From contig NZ_CALIMF010000004.1 in the NCBI RefSeq assembly GCF_938028735.1, forward strand, positions 1 to 64,000: a stretch of 64,000 nt of DNA, read 5' to 3'. Positions 47,548 through 57,459 of the stretch are shown piece by piece (position 1 is the stretch's first letter; the number at the start of each line of letters is the position of its first letter). Both the position numbers and the translations under genes were made by a program. The notes under the pieces are model-generated. The model did not search any database. It worked only from the letters and a program-made list of their open reading frames with translations, and was not told the origin of the DNA. The stretch is from an uncultured Thermanaerothrix sp. (GTDB lineage: Bacteria; Chloroflexota; Anaerolineae; Anaerolineales; Anaerolineaceae).

Positions 47548-48873
47548 TCAGCCGATTTCGGGAATGAGTCCTTGCAAAACCTCTTCTCGGACTTCCCCCA
47601 AGACATTAGTCAATTTTTGGCGCGCCGCTTGACGCACCTTCTCCAAAATGATAGCCGCCGAGCGATTTTCCGAGGGTAGGGTCAACCGCTGCTCAGAGAG
47701 GGACACTCCTTCTGGCTCACGCACGAACACGTTAGCCGAGACCAGGCTCAACAAGGCAAGTTTAACCGCTTCGGAAGAGATCTCACCATCTAGACCTGCC
47801 ACAATGGCCTCAATGGCCGAGCCAATATCGCTCTGCTGAACGGGATGCTGGGCCAGCCAGGAAACCACCGCATAGAGATCGCTAGCCGACGGCAAACGGA
47901 AGATGGGGCTCCCCGTGGCCAGAATGCTGCGATAGGTCTCGGGGGTATGCACCTCGCGCTTGTCCATGTCGGGCAGGATTTCCACCCCTTTCTGCACCGC
48001 GCTACGTACAGCCAACACGGCCTGCGAATTCAAGGGGCGAGCAATGCAAAAATCAGTGCCCTTACATACGTACTGCATATACTCGATGAACTTGGAAAAA
48101 CCCAGACGAATTGGCTGGAACCCGGGCACAGCATACTTGATCGCCTCTTGAATGACTGAAAGATAAATACCGTTTCGCATTAAGTCGGTCTGGGAGATAG
48201 GATCGTGCGCGTACCACTCCAAAATCTCACGTGTTTTGGCCACAATCCTATCTGGCGTTAGTGCCTTCAATGGCTTGATCCGCTGAGCTAGGCGGACGTT
48301 GCGAGGGTCATAAACGTCCACCGATGGAGAAACCCCAGCAGGCACAGGGGCGGCTGCCCGTTGCGGTCGCTCTTCTTCTCCTTCATCCGGGTCACTAATC
48401 CAGACAAAGGCATCACATACCGCCTGGAAAGTTTTATTCGTGGCCGTACGATACGCACACCCCACTACCACTTTGCCATACTCATGGAGTTTCTTTGCCA
48501 GGGCCGCAAATCCACCATCACCGGAAACAATGACGAAGACCTCCAAAGCAGGGCGCACGTGGGCCAGATCAATAGCGTCAATCGCCAGCTGGATATCGGC
48601 CGCGTTCTTCTTCTGATCCCGCGAAAACCCAAAGACCTGAATCGGGTCAATGCCCAGTTCGTTGATCTCACCCCGCATGATCGCCAGGCGCGGATCGCTC
48701 CAATTGGCATAAGCCCGTTGCAAGGCAATCTGCCCAATTTTGCCAGTTTGGCGAACGGTCTCCAAAATATCCTTTAGAGAGAGGTTGGCCACCATCTGCT
48801 GGGAGAAACTATATCCCTTGAGCAGATTCTCAATGTCGTAAAAAACGGCAGTATTAAACCCCATATTATTCAC
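47548..48873 (-). CDS. NYN-LOTUS (LabA-like) putative RNase
   Basis: A 441-residue protein. The N-terminal NYN/PIN-like domain has the acidic residues in VFYDIENL, NAADIQLAIDAIDL and VIVSGDGGFAALAKKL, consistent with a metal-dependent RNase. After an Ala/Pro linker, residues ~225-300 form an OST-HTH/LOTUS-type domain (GIYLSVIQEAIKY...LGFSKFIEYM), and a less clear domain ends the protein. NYN-LOTUS proteins are thought to act on RNA. GTG 48873 is preferred because GGAGG lies 6 bases upstream; ATG 48864 is too far from it. Confidence 0.85.
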   Translation of the reverse strand: MNNMGFNTAVFYDIENLLKGYSFSQQMVANLSLKDILETVRQTGKIGQIALQRAYANWSDPRLAIMRGEINELGIDPIQVFGFSRDQKKNAADIQLAIDAIDLAHVRPALEVFVIVSGDGGFAALAKKLHEYGKVVVGCAYRTATNKTFQAVCDAFVWISDPDEGEEERPQRAAAPVPAGVSPSVDVYDPRNVRLAQRIKPLKALTPDRIVAKTREILEWYAHDPISQTDLMRNGIYLSVIQEAIKYAVPGFQPIRLGFSKFIEYMQYVCKGTDFCIARPLNSQAVLAVRSAVQKGVEILPDMDKREVHTPETYRSILATGSPIFRLPSASDLYAVVSWLAQHPVQQSDIGSAIEAIVAGLDGEISSEAVKLALLSLVSANVFVREPEGVSLSEQRLTLPSENRSAAIILEKVRQAARQKLTNVLGEVREEVLQGLIPEIG

Positions 48874-48925
48874 TTTTATCCTCCAATGACTCCAAAAAAC
48901 ACAAGCACGCCTCGTGCTCAAATCT

Positions 48926-51730
48926 CTACAAATTCAACCAACGCACAACTGCAGCGGGCAGTTCCTGCATGGACCCAACCCGCAAGGTGCACTGGGGCAA
49001 AGACTCCAGAAAGGCTTTCCCATACCCTTTAGTAAGGATACGCCGATCCAGAATAACCACCGCCCCGCGATCCGTTTGCGTTCGGATCAGCCGACCAAAT
49101 CCTTGCCGGAAGCGTAGAATCGCCTCGGGGAGTTGGTACTCGTTAAACGGGTCCTCAAATGTCTCAGCGCGCGCCGCCACGATGGGATCAGAAGGGACAT
49201 CGAAGGGCAAACGCACAATCACCAGTACCGAGAGCGCTTCACCGGGAATATCCACCCCCTCCCAAAAGGCACGCGTCCCCAGCAAAACCGCGCGCTCACT
49301 CTCGCGGAACGATTCTAAAAGCAGGTTGGAAGAGGCACCCTCCCCTTGCTCGTAGACCTGGATATCAGCCTCTAACAGGCGCGGGGTAATGGCTTCAGAG
49401 GTGCGACGCAACTGGGCATACGAGGTGAAAAGCACCAACATGCGCCCACCTGTGGCTTTTGCCAGTTGCACCAGAATATGCTCTACCTTACGCTGATAAT
49501 CCCCACCCCCATTCGGTTCAGGAATATCATTCACAATATAGAGCAAGGTCGAATTCTGGTAATCAAAGGGCGAATCGAGCGCCAATTCATCTGCCGTATA
49601 GGCATTCAAACGGCTACGCAGGTAATCAAAGTTGCCTTGGGTGGTCAGTGTTGCGGAGGTGAGCACGACACTGCGCTTCTCATTCCATATGTATTTCTCC
49701 ATCAACGCCCCAATGTGGACTGGGGCAACCTGCAGTGCCACACGGCTGACATTGTTATTCCCCGTGGCCTCCACCCAATAGACAAAAGCTGGATCAGGCT
49801 GACTGACCAGGGCCGTTATGTAATGATCGGCTTCGCTTAAACGCCGCAGGACTCCGTTGAGCGTGCCCAGCGCATCTTCCAGTTCTTCGGGGGTTAACCC
49901 CAGCACCTCCCCTAGTGCCCGAGTAAGTTGTTCGCCCCGCATCAGCAGGGTGACCAAGCGTTCGCGAACGGCTCCCCAGGCCAGTTCAACCGCCTCCCAG
50001 GTTGGCTGATGGCGGTTACCCGGCAACAAGCGCACCTGTTGCGCGTACGGTCCCAGCGGCTGTCCCTCTCGTTCGTATTCCAGGAATGTCTCCAGGGCAT
50101 TGAAAAATTGCCCCAGCCCCTGTTCAACCTGGAAGGCTAAATCGGTAAGCACCTGCATTTCCCGATTCACCGCCGCAAAATCAGAAGGGCGCAATATGCC
50201 ACGCAACTGCGTCAGCAGATGTCCTAGAACACCGCTGGATGTTCCCCCCAGTTCCCGGAGTAGACGCGCCAGGTCCTCGCGTGTGATGCGATAACTAAGC
50301 GCATTCGTGGTGGCCTCTTCCAAGTGATGCGCTTCATCCACAATCAGCACCTCGTAATCGGGGATCACCCGATTGCCGGCAATCACATCGGCCAACAGCA
50401 GAGCATGATTGACCACCACCAGATGCGAGGCTAACGCCGCTTGACGCGAGCGATAAAACGGGCAAGCGCCTCCGGTGCGCTTAAGACAAGTTTCCGCCTT
50501 GCACTCTTCATCTTCTGCGGAAAGCCGCTGCCACACCTCGCGCTCTGCCGGCCCGTGCAAGGTGATCTCGCTACGATCGCCGCTTCCCCCTTCCCACAGC
50601 CAAACCAGAATCTTGCCTAAAATGCGCAACTCGTCTGCGCTCTGTGGGCCACGCTGACGCAGTGCCTCCAGACGCCGCGGGCATAGATAATTGCTCCGTC
50701 CCTTCATCACCGCGGCCCGGATATCCAAACCCAATACCGCCAGTAGGTCAGGAATATCTTTTTTGATCAACTGTTCTTGCAAGGTGATCGTATTGGTCGA
50801 GATCACCACGCGGCGGCCATTTTGCCAAGCCCACAAAGCCGCCGGGATCAGGTAGGCAAAAGACTTTCCCGTCCCAGTACCTGCCTCAACCAGCAGGTGA
50901 TAACCCTCTGAAAGCGCCTGCGCCACCGCGCGCAGCATCGCCACCTGCTCAGAACGATGTTCAAAGCCATTCATGTACTGCGAGAAGATCCCACCGGGCT
51001 CTAACAAGGCGGCCGCTTCATCAATATCCAGTGCCACTGGTGAAGCGCGCGGCTCCAGTGGGCGCACTATCCATTCCGCTTCTGGGGCATGAAACCACTC
51101 CTGCGCCGATGGGGAGGTGGGGCGAGCCTGAATACCTTCCCGAGCCCGCTGGCGGAGGATTTCACTGAAAAACCAGTATCCCATCCAGTCCAGCGACTCG
51201 CTCAAGCGCACCAGTTCTTGCACAATTTCAATGGGCAGGTGAAGGGCTTTCTCAAAAAGCCGCTGGTAAACCGCGTGTGTCAGGCGGGCATCATCTAAAG
51301 CGCGGTGGGAATTGGGCAAGGGGATGCCCAATAATTGCCCCAACGATCCCAGATTATAGCGGCTGGCCGAGGGCATCAGGATGGCTGCCAGTTCGTAGGT
51401 GTCCACCGCTTCGACCAGGGTGAGTGCGCGCTGACGACGTAGAAAGGCAAGATCAAAGCCAATGTTGTGGCCCACCACAACTGCATCCCCCACAAAGTTT
51501 TCCAGATGCGGCAAGACCGCTTGGATCGGGGGGGCATCGCGCACCATCAAATCGCTGATTCCGGTCAACTGGGTAATCGTGTGCGGAATTGGGCGGCCCG
51601 GATTGACCAATGTGCTCCAGGTTTCCTCGACACGAGGGCCATTAAAACGCACGACGCCAATCTCGATAATGGCGTCACGCGTTGGGTCGGTACCGGTTGT
51701 TTCCAGATCCAAAGCAACAAGCGAGCTCAT
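48926..51730 (-). CDS. dinG: DinG-family helicase with N-terminal DnaQ-like exonuclease
   Basis: A 934-residue protein. The N-terminal ~165 residues are a DEDD 3'-5' exonuclease (LVALDLETTGTDP; VGHNIGFDLAFL; HRALDDARLTHAVYQ). The rest is an XPD/DinG-type superfamily 2 helicase: Walker A EAGTGTGKSFAYLIPA, DEAHHLEEAT, the cysteines CPRR, CKAETC and ACPFY for an Fe-S cluster, and the final VVILDRRILTKGYG motif. This resembles the Firmicutes DinG architecture. There is no ribosome-binding site, and TATAAT lies 7 bases before ATG 51730, so the mRNA may be leaderless. Confidence 0.92.
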   Translation of the reverse strand: MSSLVALDLETTGTDPTRDAIIEIGVVRFNGPRVEETWSTLVNPGRPIPHTITQLTGISDLMVRDAPPIQAVLPHLENFVGDAVVVGHNIGFDLAFLRRQRALTLVEAVDTYELAAILMPSASRYNLGSLGQLLGIPLPNSHRALDDARLTHAVYQRLFEKALHLPIEIVQELVRLSESLDWMGYWFFSEILRQRAREGIQARPTSPSAQEWFHAPEAEWIVRPLEPRASPVALDIDEAAALLEPGGIFSQYMNGFEHRSEQVAMLRAVAQALSEGYHLLVEAGTGTGKSFAYLIPAALWAWQNGRRVVISTNTITLQEQLIKKDIPDLLAVLGLDIRAAVMKGRSNYLCPRRLEALRQRGPQSADELRILGKILVWLWEGGSGDRSEITLHGPAEREVWQRLSAEDEECKAETCLKRTGGACPFYRSRQAALASHLVVVNHALLLADVIAGNRVIPDYEVLIVDEAHHLEEATTNALSYRITREDLARLLRELGGTSSGVLGHLLTQLRGILRPSDFAAVNREMQVLTDLAFQVEQGLGQFFNALETFLEYEREGQPLGPYAQQVRLLPGNRHQPTWEAVELAWGAVRERLVTLLMRGEQLTRALGEVLGLTPEELEDALGTLNGVLRRLSEADHYITALVSQPDPAFVYWVEATGNNNVSRVALQVAPVHIGALMEKYIWNEKRSVVLTSATLTTQGNFDYLRSRLNAYTADELALDSPFDYQNSTLLYIVNDIPEPNGGGDYQRKVEHILVQLAKATGGRMLVLFTSYAQLRRTSEAITPRLLEADIQVYEQGEGASSNLLLESFRESERAVLLGTRAFWEGVDIPGEALSVLVIVRLPFDVPSDPIVAARAETFEDPFNEYQLPEAILRFRQGFGRLIRTQTDRGAVVILDRRILTKGYGKAFLESLPQCTLRVGSMQELPAAVVRWLNL

Positions 51731-51737
51731 TGACAAA

Positions 51738-51743
51738 ATTATA
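51738..51743 (-). promoter_or_regulatory. -10 element adjoining the dinG start codon
   Basis: TATAAT with 7 bases between it and the ATG puts the predicted transcription start at or next to the start codon. No clear -35 box. Confidence 0.5.
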
Positions 51744-51920
51744 CCATCAGCGCCCTCCCCAAAGTGAAATGCCGATAACCTTTCCGCCTCACCATTATCT
51801 TCATGCCAAGAATTTTCTGACAGAAATTTTACATGCCATTTACGGTTATCTAACTCTCTTTTTATTAAGATTCTGACATCTCGCATTTATAGTGAAATGA
51901 GTAGGAGGCAAGTAACAATC

Positions 51921-53861
51921 ATGTTGCGCTTTTCAAGTGTATGGTTTACGCACCTAAGACGCCTCTTTCAGCGTATCGACTGGCATGTGTGGATTCCTTT
52001 GTTGGTCAGCGCCTACATGGTGTTCTACCTAATATGGCGCGTCGTTGAGACGATTAACCCACAAGCCCCCATCCTCTCCTGGCTGTTATGGGGAGCCGAA
52101 GCCTTTAGTGTGCTCAATTACCTCCTTTTCTCATGGATGACCCGCCGGATCGATCCCCCTATTCCCTATCGCCCCCCACGCCCAGGGCTGAAAGTAGATG
52201 TCTTTGTTCCCACTTACAATGAAGACGTAGAAATATTAGAAGCCACACTCACCGGCTGCCGCCTAATGACCTACCCCCATCGCACTTATCTGCTGGACGA
52301 TGGACGGCGCGAAGAAGTGCGCCAACTGGCTGAACGTTTTGGGGTCGGCTATCTCACCCGCCCGGATAATCGTCACGCCAAAGCGGGAAACCTCAACCAC
52401 GCACTTAAACACACTGATGGAGAATTTATCGTTGTGCTGGACGCCGATATGGTACCTCAGCCGGACTTCTTAGACCGCACTCTGGGATACTTCGAAGATG
52501 AACGGCTGGCTTTTGTCCAGTTACCCCAGGAATTTTATAACCTCGACTCCATACAACACGATCAAAGTAAACCCACCTGGCACGAGCAATCCCTTTTCTT
52601 CCATGTTATTCAACCAGGCAAGAACTACACTAACAGCGCCTTTTGGTGTGGCAGCCCCTCGGTCATCCGCCGCAGGGCACTGGAAGATGTAGGAGGCGTG
52701 GCCACCGAAACGATCACCGAAGATATTCATACCTCGGTACGCCTACACAGCCGTGGCTGGAAGTCTCTATTTGTCAACGAATCCTTAGCCTTTGGCATCG
52801 CTCCGCAGACAATTACCGCTTACTTGCTCCAACGCCTGCGCTGGGCGCAAGGCACAATGCAACTCTACCGCAGCCAAGAGAGTCCCTTGTGGATTCCGGG
52901 GCTGACGCTAAAACAACGGCTTTCCTACCTAGCCAGTTTTCTAGCGTATATTGAATCGGTGCAGAAGTTTATCTTTCTGATGATGCCGGTTGTGATCCTG
53001 CTTTTCAATGTGCTCCCCATGCGGGTTGAGTTGCCACGTTTCCTGCTTTTCTGGACACCGTATTTCATTCTGAACATCGCCGCCAATCAGTTCGGGGGGC
53101 GGGGCTACTTCCGTTACTTTAAGAGTGAAGTCTATGCCTTTTTGCGCATGGTTGTCTTCATGCAGTCCCTGCTAGTATTGTTGGTTAACAAACCCCTCAA
53201 GTTCCAGGTGACTCCCAAATCGGTAGACCGTTCTGTATACGAGAAAGAACGCAGCGCCTTGCGCTTGCACTTTGCACTACTGGGTGCGATGATTGGGGCC
53301 TTGCTATTTGGTAGTTTCCGCCTGCTGGTTTCAGGAGTCACTGAATTGAGCCGTGAGGCCTTCTGGATTGTGCTGTTCTGGGGGCTATATAATGCCGGTG
53401 TGGTCTACTTGGGCGTGCGGGAAGTACTCCGCCGTCGCCACGAACGTCGCCATTATCGGTTCCCAGTACGCCTTCAGGGCTATTTAGAGCATGAGGGGCA
53501 CAAATATCCGGCTACTATTTTCAACCTGTCCCTGAGCGGGGTGGGATTCCGGATCCAGGCACCTTTTGCCCCTGGCCTTGTGCTATCAGGTGCACACCTA
53601 ACCTTCAGCACTCCGTATCATCCGCGCATCCACGTCGTGCTAAAATCGGTGATGCTCCGTCGGGCCGATGAGCAAGGTTGGCTAGAAGGCGGCGCTGCTT
53701 TTGACAGCCTAGAGTCGTCAGAACGGGACTACCTTTTGGAATACCTGTTTGTCTATCGTCCAGGCGAAATCTTGAGGGAAGGGCTCAACGGCGTTAAATT
53801 CGCTGTCACTCCGGCCACTCAGCCCCAAAGTCTGTCCACGTTGTCACAAGAAGCCAGTTGA
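51921..53861 (+). CDS. Cellulose-synthase-like GT2 with C-terminal PilZ domain
   Basis: A ~646-residue BcsA-like membrane glycosyltransferase. Two N-terminal membrane segments precede the GT2 domain with the catalytic series VPTYNED, VLDADMV, TITEDIHT and QRLRWAQG. Four or more membrane segments follow. The C-terminal PilZ domain has RRHYRFPVR (RxxxR) and NLSLSGVGF (D/NxSxxG), the c-di-GMP-binding motifs, so synthesis is probably switched by c-di-GMP. The polysaccharide product is unknown; no BcsB partner lies nearby. ATG 51921 follows AGGAGG with 12-base spacing; ATG 51897 is an alternative. Confidence 0.9.
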   Translation: MLRFSSVWFTHLRRLFQRIDWHVWIPLLVSAYMVFYLIWRVVETINPQAPILSWLLWGAEAFSVLNYLLFSWMTRRIDPPIPYRPPRPGLKVDVFVPTYNEDVEILEATLTGCRLMTYPHRTYLLDDGRREEVRQLAERFGVGYLTRPDNRHAKAGNLNHALKHTDGEFIVVLDADMVPQPDFLDRTLGYFEDERLAFVQLPQEFYNLDSIQHDQSKPTWHEQSLFFHVIQPGKNYTNSAFWCGSPSVIRRRALEDVGGVATETITEDIHTSVRLHSRGWKSLFVNESLAFGIAPQTITAYLLQRLRWAQGTMQLYRSQESPLWIPGLTLKQRLSYLASFLAYIESVQKFIFLMMPVVILLFNVLPMRVELPRFLLFWTPYFILNIAANQFGGRGYFRYFKSEVYAFLRMVVFMQSLLVLLVNKPLKFQVTPKSVDRSVYEKERSALRLHFALLGAMIGALLFGSFRLLVSGVTELSREAFWIVLFWGLYNAGVVYLGVREVLRRRHERRHYRFPVRLQGYLEHEGHKYPATIFNLSLSGVGFRIQAPFAPGLVLSGAHLTFSTPYHPRIHVVLKSVMLRRADEQGWLEGGAAFDSLESSERDYLLEYLFVYRPGEILREGLNGVKFAVTPATQPQSLSTLSQEAS

Positions 53862-53918
53862 AGTATGATGGGGCAATGCAAGGGCAATCCATTCAAGTTA
53901 TAATTCAGCCTGGCACTT

Positions 53919-54836
53919 ATGGAGAACCAGATTGCCCCTCAAATTTCCCCCTGGCGTGCCTGGATCCTAGCCGCTCGCCCAAAAACACTTCCTGCTGCGG
54001 CTTCTCCAGTCATTGCTGCCACCGCACTGGCTTGGGCCGAGGGGCATTTTCACTGGGGAGCCGCACTGGCCGCACTCACGGGAGCCTTGCTCCTACAAAT
54101 TGGTGCTAATTTAGCCAACGATTACTTTGATTATCAAAAGGGGGTAGATACCGTTGGGCGTTTGGGACCGTTGCGCGTCACCCAAGCAGGTTTGCTGAAA
54201 CCACACCACGTCCTAGCTGGGACCCTGGTGGTGTTTGGATTGGCGAGTCTGATAGGGGTATACCTGATTGCACTGGCCGGGTGGCCGGTGGCATTGATCG
54301 GGTTGGCCTCCATCTTAGCGGCACTGGCCTACACCGGTGGGCCACGCCCTTATGGTTACAGCGGGTGGGGGGAAGTAGCCGTTTTCCTCTTTTTCGGCCT
54401 GGCCGCTGTAGTGGGTACCTATTACATTCAGGCACGGCAGGTCAGCGCTGGTGCGGTGGCCCTATCCATCCCCATTGGGCTCTTGATCGTCAACATCCTG
54501 GTCGTCAATAACCTGCGCGATATTCCTACGGATCGCGCCACTGGTAAGCACACCCTGGCCGTCCGCTATGGAGAAACCTGGACGCGATGCGAGTATCTAG
54601 CCCTCCTGATAACCACCTATTTGGTTAGCATCTTGGCAAGCGTGGTTGGCATCCTCCCCCTCGGCGGCATGCTCGCCCTGGCGTCATTGCCGCTGGCCAT
54701 CCGGGTTACCCAGGGGGTCTGGTTAAACCAAGGGCGTGCACTCAACCGCTCCTTGGCCGAGAGTGCGCGATTAGTGCTAGTATTTAGCCTGCTGTTTTCG
54801 CTTGGGGTTGTGTTCGAAAAAATACTCCTTCACTAG
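53919..54836 (+). CDS. menA: 1,4-dihydroxy-2-naphthoate polyprenyltransferase
   Basis: A 305-residue UbiA-superfamily enzyme that attaches the prenyl tail in menaquinone synthesis. The first Asp-rich motif is NLANDYFDYQKGVD and the second NNLRDIPTDRATGKHTLAVRYG, the latter typical of MenA. About eight to nine membrane segments. No other men genes lie in the window. Convergent with the ABC importer. Confidence 0.93.
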   Translation: MENQIAPQISPWRAWILAARPKTLPAAASPVIAATALAWAEGHFHWGAALAALTGALLLQIGANLANDYFDYQKGVDTVGRLGPLRVTQAGLLKPHHVLAGTLVVFGLASLIGVYLIALAGWPVALIGLASILAALAYTGGPRPYGYSGWGEVAVFLFFGLAAVVGTYYIQARQVSAGAVALSIPIGLLIVNILVVNNLRDIPTDRATGKHTLAVRYGETWTRCEYLALLITTYLVSILASVVGILPLGGMLALASLPLAIRVTQGVWLNQGRALNRSLAESARLVLVFSLLFSLGVVFEKILLH

Positions 54837-54853
54837 CCCTTAATGGCATACGA

Positions 54854-55597
54854 CTAAACAACCGTCTGCCAACGGCACCAACGTTTCTCCAGCCCATCCA
54901 CTAAAAAATACAGTCCCAATCCGAGCCCACTCATGGCAACAACCCCCGCGTACATAGCCGGATAATTCAGAAGGGCACTGCCATTGAGGTAGATATAATA
55001 TCCCAAACCCTTCTGGGTAGCGAAGAGCTCGGTCACATAGAGCACTGCAACCGCCGTCCCGATGGACTGACGCAGAGCAGTCAGAACAGCGGGTAAACTG
55101 GCCGGCAAATAGACAAACCGAAACAGTGCCAATCGCCCTGCCCCCAGGCTGCGCACGCTCAAGATAAGTTCGGGACGCAACCCTGCGGCCTGATCGCGCA
55201 CCAATACCAAAATCTGAAAGAACAGAATCAAATAAATAACGACTATTTTTGAAAGGTCACCAATACCGAGGAAAAGCAACACGACTGGAACAAAAACCAC
55301 CTTCGGAATAGGATAAAGCAGATAGATCACTGGAGCAAAGAAAGCGTTCAACCGTTTCGACTGTCCCAAAATCAAGCCAATCGGCGCAGCAGTGAAAATA
55401 GCCAGCAATGTACTCGCCACCACCCGCCACAGACTGGCTAAAAAATGCACGCCTAACGCCCCACTGCGGATCTCTTGCCACAGGACTGCTCCCACCTCCA
55501 ATGGGGGCGGCAAAATAGGTTGCTGCACCATTAACGCCACCCCTTGCCAGAACGCCAAAAGACCCAGCCCGGCCAGAAGCAAGTTACGGCGATTCAT
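54854..55597 (-). CDS. ABC transporter permease (SsuC/TauC type)
   Basis: A 247-residue permease with about six membrane segments. The inner-membrane component signature region reads VRSLGAGRLALFRFVYLPASLPAVLTALRQSIG. Of the nitrate/sulfonate/taurine family. Four-base overlap with the ATPase gene. Confidence 0.9.
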   Translation of the reverse strand: MNRRNLLLAGLGLLAFWQGVALMVQQPILPPPLEVGAVLWQEIRSGALGVHFLASLWRVVASTLLAIFTAAPIGLILGQSKRLNAFFAPVIYLLYPIPKVVFVPVVLLFLGIGDLSKIVVIYLILFFQILVLVRDQAAGLRPELILSVRSLGAGRLALFRFVYLPASLPAVLTALRQSIGTAVAVLYVTELFATQKGLGYYIYLNGSALLNYPAMYAGVVAMSGLGLGLYFLVDGLEKRWCRWQTVV

Positions 55598-56355
55598 AAT
55601 GCCTCCAGACGCGCACGCAGATCACGACACAAATCACGGTAGGCCGGTGAATCGCGATACTCGGGACACAAAAAATCGGGATTTTCCACCACCTGCGCGG
55701 TTCGATTAGGTGGATGCCCCAGCAAGAGGATCTTTTGCCCTAGTAGAACCGCCTCTTCAATGACGTGGGTGACGATGACCAGCGTCAACCCACGTTCCAT
55801 CCACAGATCTAGCACCAGGCGTTGCAGGCTTTCCCGTGTAGGCGCATCCAGTGAAGCAAACGGCTCATCCATTAGTAAGAGATCTGGATTCAAAACCAGG
55901 GTGCGGGCAATTGCCGTGCGCTGGCGCTGACCGCCCGAGATTTGTCCCGGATAGCACTCGGCAACCGGTAGCAGGCCCAAGCGCTCCAGCCAGGGCTCCA
56001 CATCCAAAGTTGGGTGATAGTCGCGTGGTGCGTGAACGCCATCCGCCCCATAGAAGTTGCGAATGCGCAGTCCCAAACGCACATTCTCGCGCACTGTGGC
56101 CCAGGGTAGCAGCCCATAATCTTGAATAATCAAACCGGTCTGGGGGCGGGGGCGCGTCAGGGGTTGGCCATCAATCCGAATCAGCCCTCGCTGGGGGCGT
56201 AGCAATCCCGCCAACAGGGAGAGCAAGGTGCTCTTGCCACAACCTGAAGGCCCCAGAATCACCCAGGCTTCATTATGCCCGGCAGCCCAGGTAAAATGCT
56301 CAAAGATGGGCTTGCCGGGCGTGTAAGCAAAAGTAACGTCCTCAACCTTGATCAT
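55594..56355 (-). CDS. ABC transporter ATP-binding protein (SsuB/TauB type)
   Basis: A 253-residue ATPase. Walker A ILGPSGCGKSTLL, signature ISGGQRQRTAIARTL, Walker B LLLMDEPFASLD and switch VIVTHVIEEAVLL are all intact. It follows the binding-protein gene by 5 bases and overlaps the permease gene by 4. Confidence 0.93.
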   Translation of the reverse strand: MIKVEDVTFAYTPGKPIFEHFTWAAGHNEAWVILGPSGCGKSTLLSLLAGLLRPQRGLIRIDGQPLTRPRPQTGLIIQDYGLLPWATVRENVRLGLRIRNFYGADGVHAPRDYHPTLDVEPWLERLGLLPVAECYPGQISGGQRQRTAIARTLVLNPDLLLMDEPFASLDAPTRESLQRLVLDLWMERGLTLVIVTHVIEEAVLLGQKILLLGHPPNRTAQVVENPDFLCPEYRDSPAYRDLCRDLRARLEAL

Positions 56356-56360
56356 CGCCC

Positions 56361-57305
56361 TTAAGGCAACAAAGTGGGGTTAACACAATCGTCATACGCC
56401 AGATCCACATTCAAATATCCCTGAGCCTTCGCCCATGCCAGCGCATCGGCAAACTGTGCTTCGGTTGGAACACCTTTTAGCGGGTAGGTGGGCACGCGAA
56501 AATTCTCAGCCAGGGGCGCAGGGACCATTTTCTGATCTACCATCAGGCTACTGTATTTTTGAGGATCGGCATTAATGCGCTGGGTAGCCTCTTCGATCGC
56601 CGCCAGGAAGCCCTTAACCGCCCGAGGATGCTGATCAATCACGGCTTTGCGGAAGGAGATCAAGCTGAAGGAATATTCTGGCGCTACTGTGTCATCCAAT
56701 ATCGGGATAGCCCCTTGTTGCGCTGCTAGTGTAGAAAATGGTTCTGGAAGCATAGCGGCTCTAAGTTCACCACTCGCCAGCAGGGCCATGCGATCAGGTA
56801 TCTTGGGCACCGAGATCATTTGAATCTCCTCTGCCTGGAAGCCCTGCCGTTCCAATAGACGTTGAGTCAGGTATTCAATCACTGTGGCTTGAGAAACCCC
56901 TATGGCAACCCCTTTCAGGTCACTCACCTGCTGAATTCCTGCGCCTTTGGCAGCCAAAATACGAAAAAGCGCTTGATCTGCCGTCGCCGTCCTTGCAAAG
57001 CGCACTGCCTGTACCTGGGGGGTTGCTTTATTGAGAAACATGACAGAGGTTAATTCGTTGATCATGGCATCTGCCTGACCGGCTGCAATCAATTGATCAC
57101 GCTCCGGAGCCGAGCCCACCGGGATCAATTCCACCTGGACACCGTGCTTCTCAAACAGACCCTCCTGCTGCGCCACTACAATGGGCAACCCATCCAAGAT
57201 GGGAAGAAGTGCCACCCGAACAGTTACTTTTTCACTTGGGATTGCCGGGGCACATGCAGTGACCAGCATCAACACCAGCAACCAGAAAGCAAATAGTTTT
57301 CTCAT
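56361..57305 (-). CDS. ABC importer substrate-binding lipoprotein (NMT1/SsuA type)
   Basis: A 314-residue protein with a lipoprotein signal (FAFWLLVLMLVTAC) and an NMT1/THI5-like binding fold (VALLPILDGLPIVVAQQEGLFEKHG as a typical start, split over two strands; SDLKGVAIGVSQATVIEYL). The substrate could be a sulfonate, nitrate, or a thiamine or riboflavin precursor; nothing here decides. ATG 57305 has GGAGA upstream. First gene of a three-gene importer operon. Confidence 0.9.
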   Translation of the reverse strand: MRKLFAFWLLVLMLVTACAPAIPSEKVTVRVALLPILDGLPIVVAQQEGLFEKHGVQVELIPVGSAPERDQLIAAGQADAMINELTSVMFLNKATPQVQAVRFARTATADQALFRILAAKGAGIQQVSDLKGVAIGVSQATVIEYLTQRLLERQGFQAEEIQMISVPKIPDRMALLASGELRAAMLPEPFSTLAAQQGAIPILDDTVAPEYSFSLISFRKAVIDQHPRAVKGFLAAIEEATQRINADPQKYSSLMVDQKMVPAPLAENFRVPTYPLKGVPTEAQFADALAWAKAQGYLNVDLAYDDCVNPTLLP

Positions 57306-57393
57306 TGGCCGCATCTCCAAAAAGTAAAATTGACCGGGCATAAGTATAACTCAGGCAAATGAAGAAGAACGACGAAATTATAACCCCCCATGA

Positions 57394-57436
57394 GAACCCG
57401 CCACTTGCCATCAAACGCTGGGCGGGTGGCGGGTTC
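57394..57436 (-). terminator. Hairpin after the metal ATPase gene
   Basis: An 11-bp perfect inverted repeat (57394-57404 with 57426-57436) with a 21-base loop, 24 bases downstream of the ATPase stop on the minus strand. The T-run is weak. Confidence 0.5.
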
Positions 57437-57459
57437 CTCGGATAAGAAACAGAAGAACG

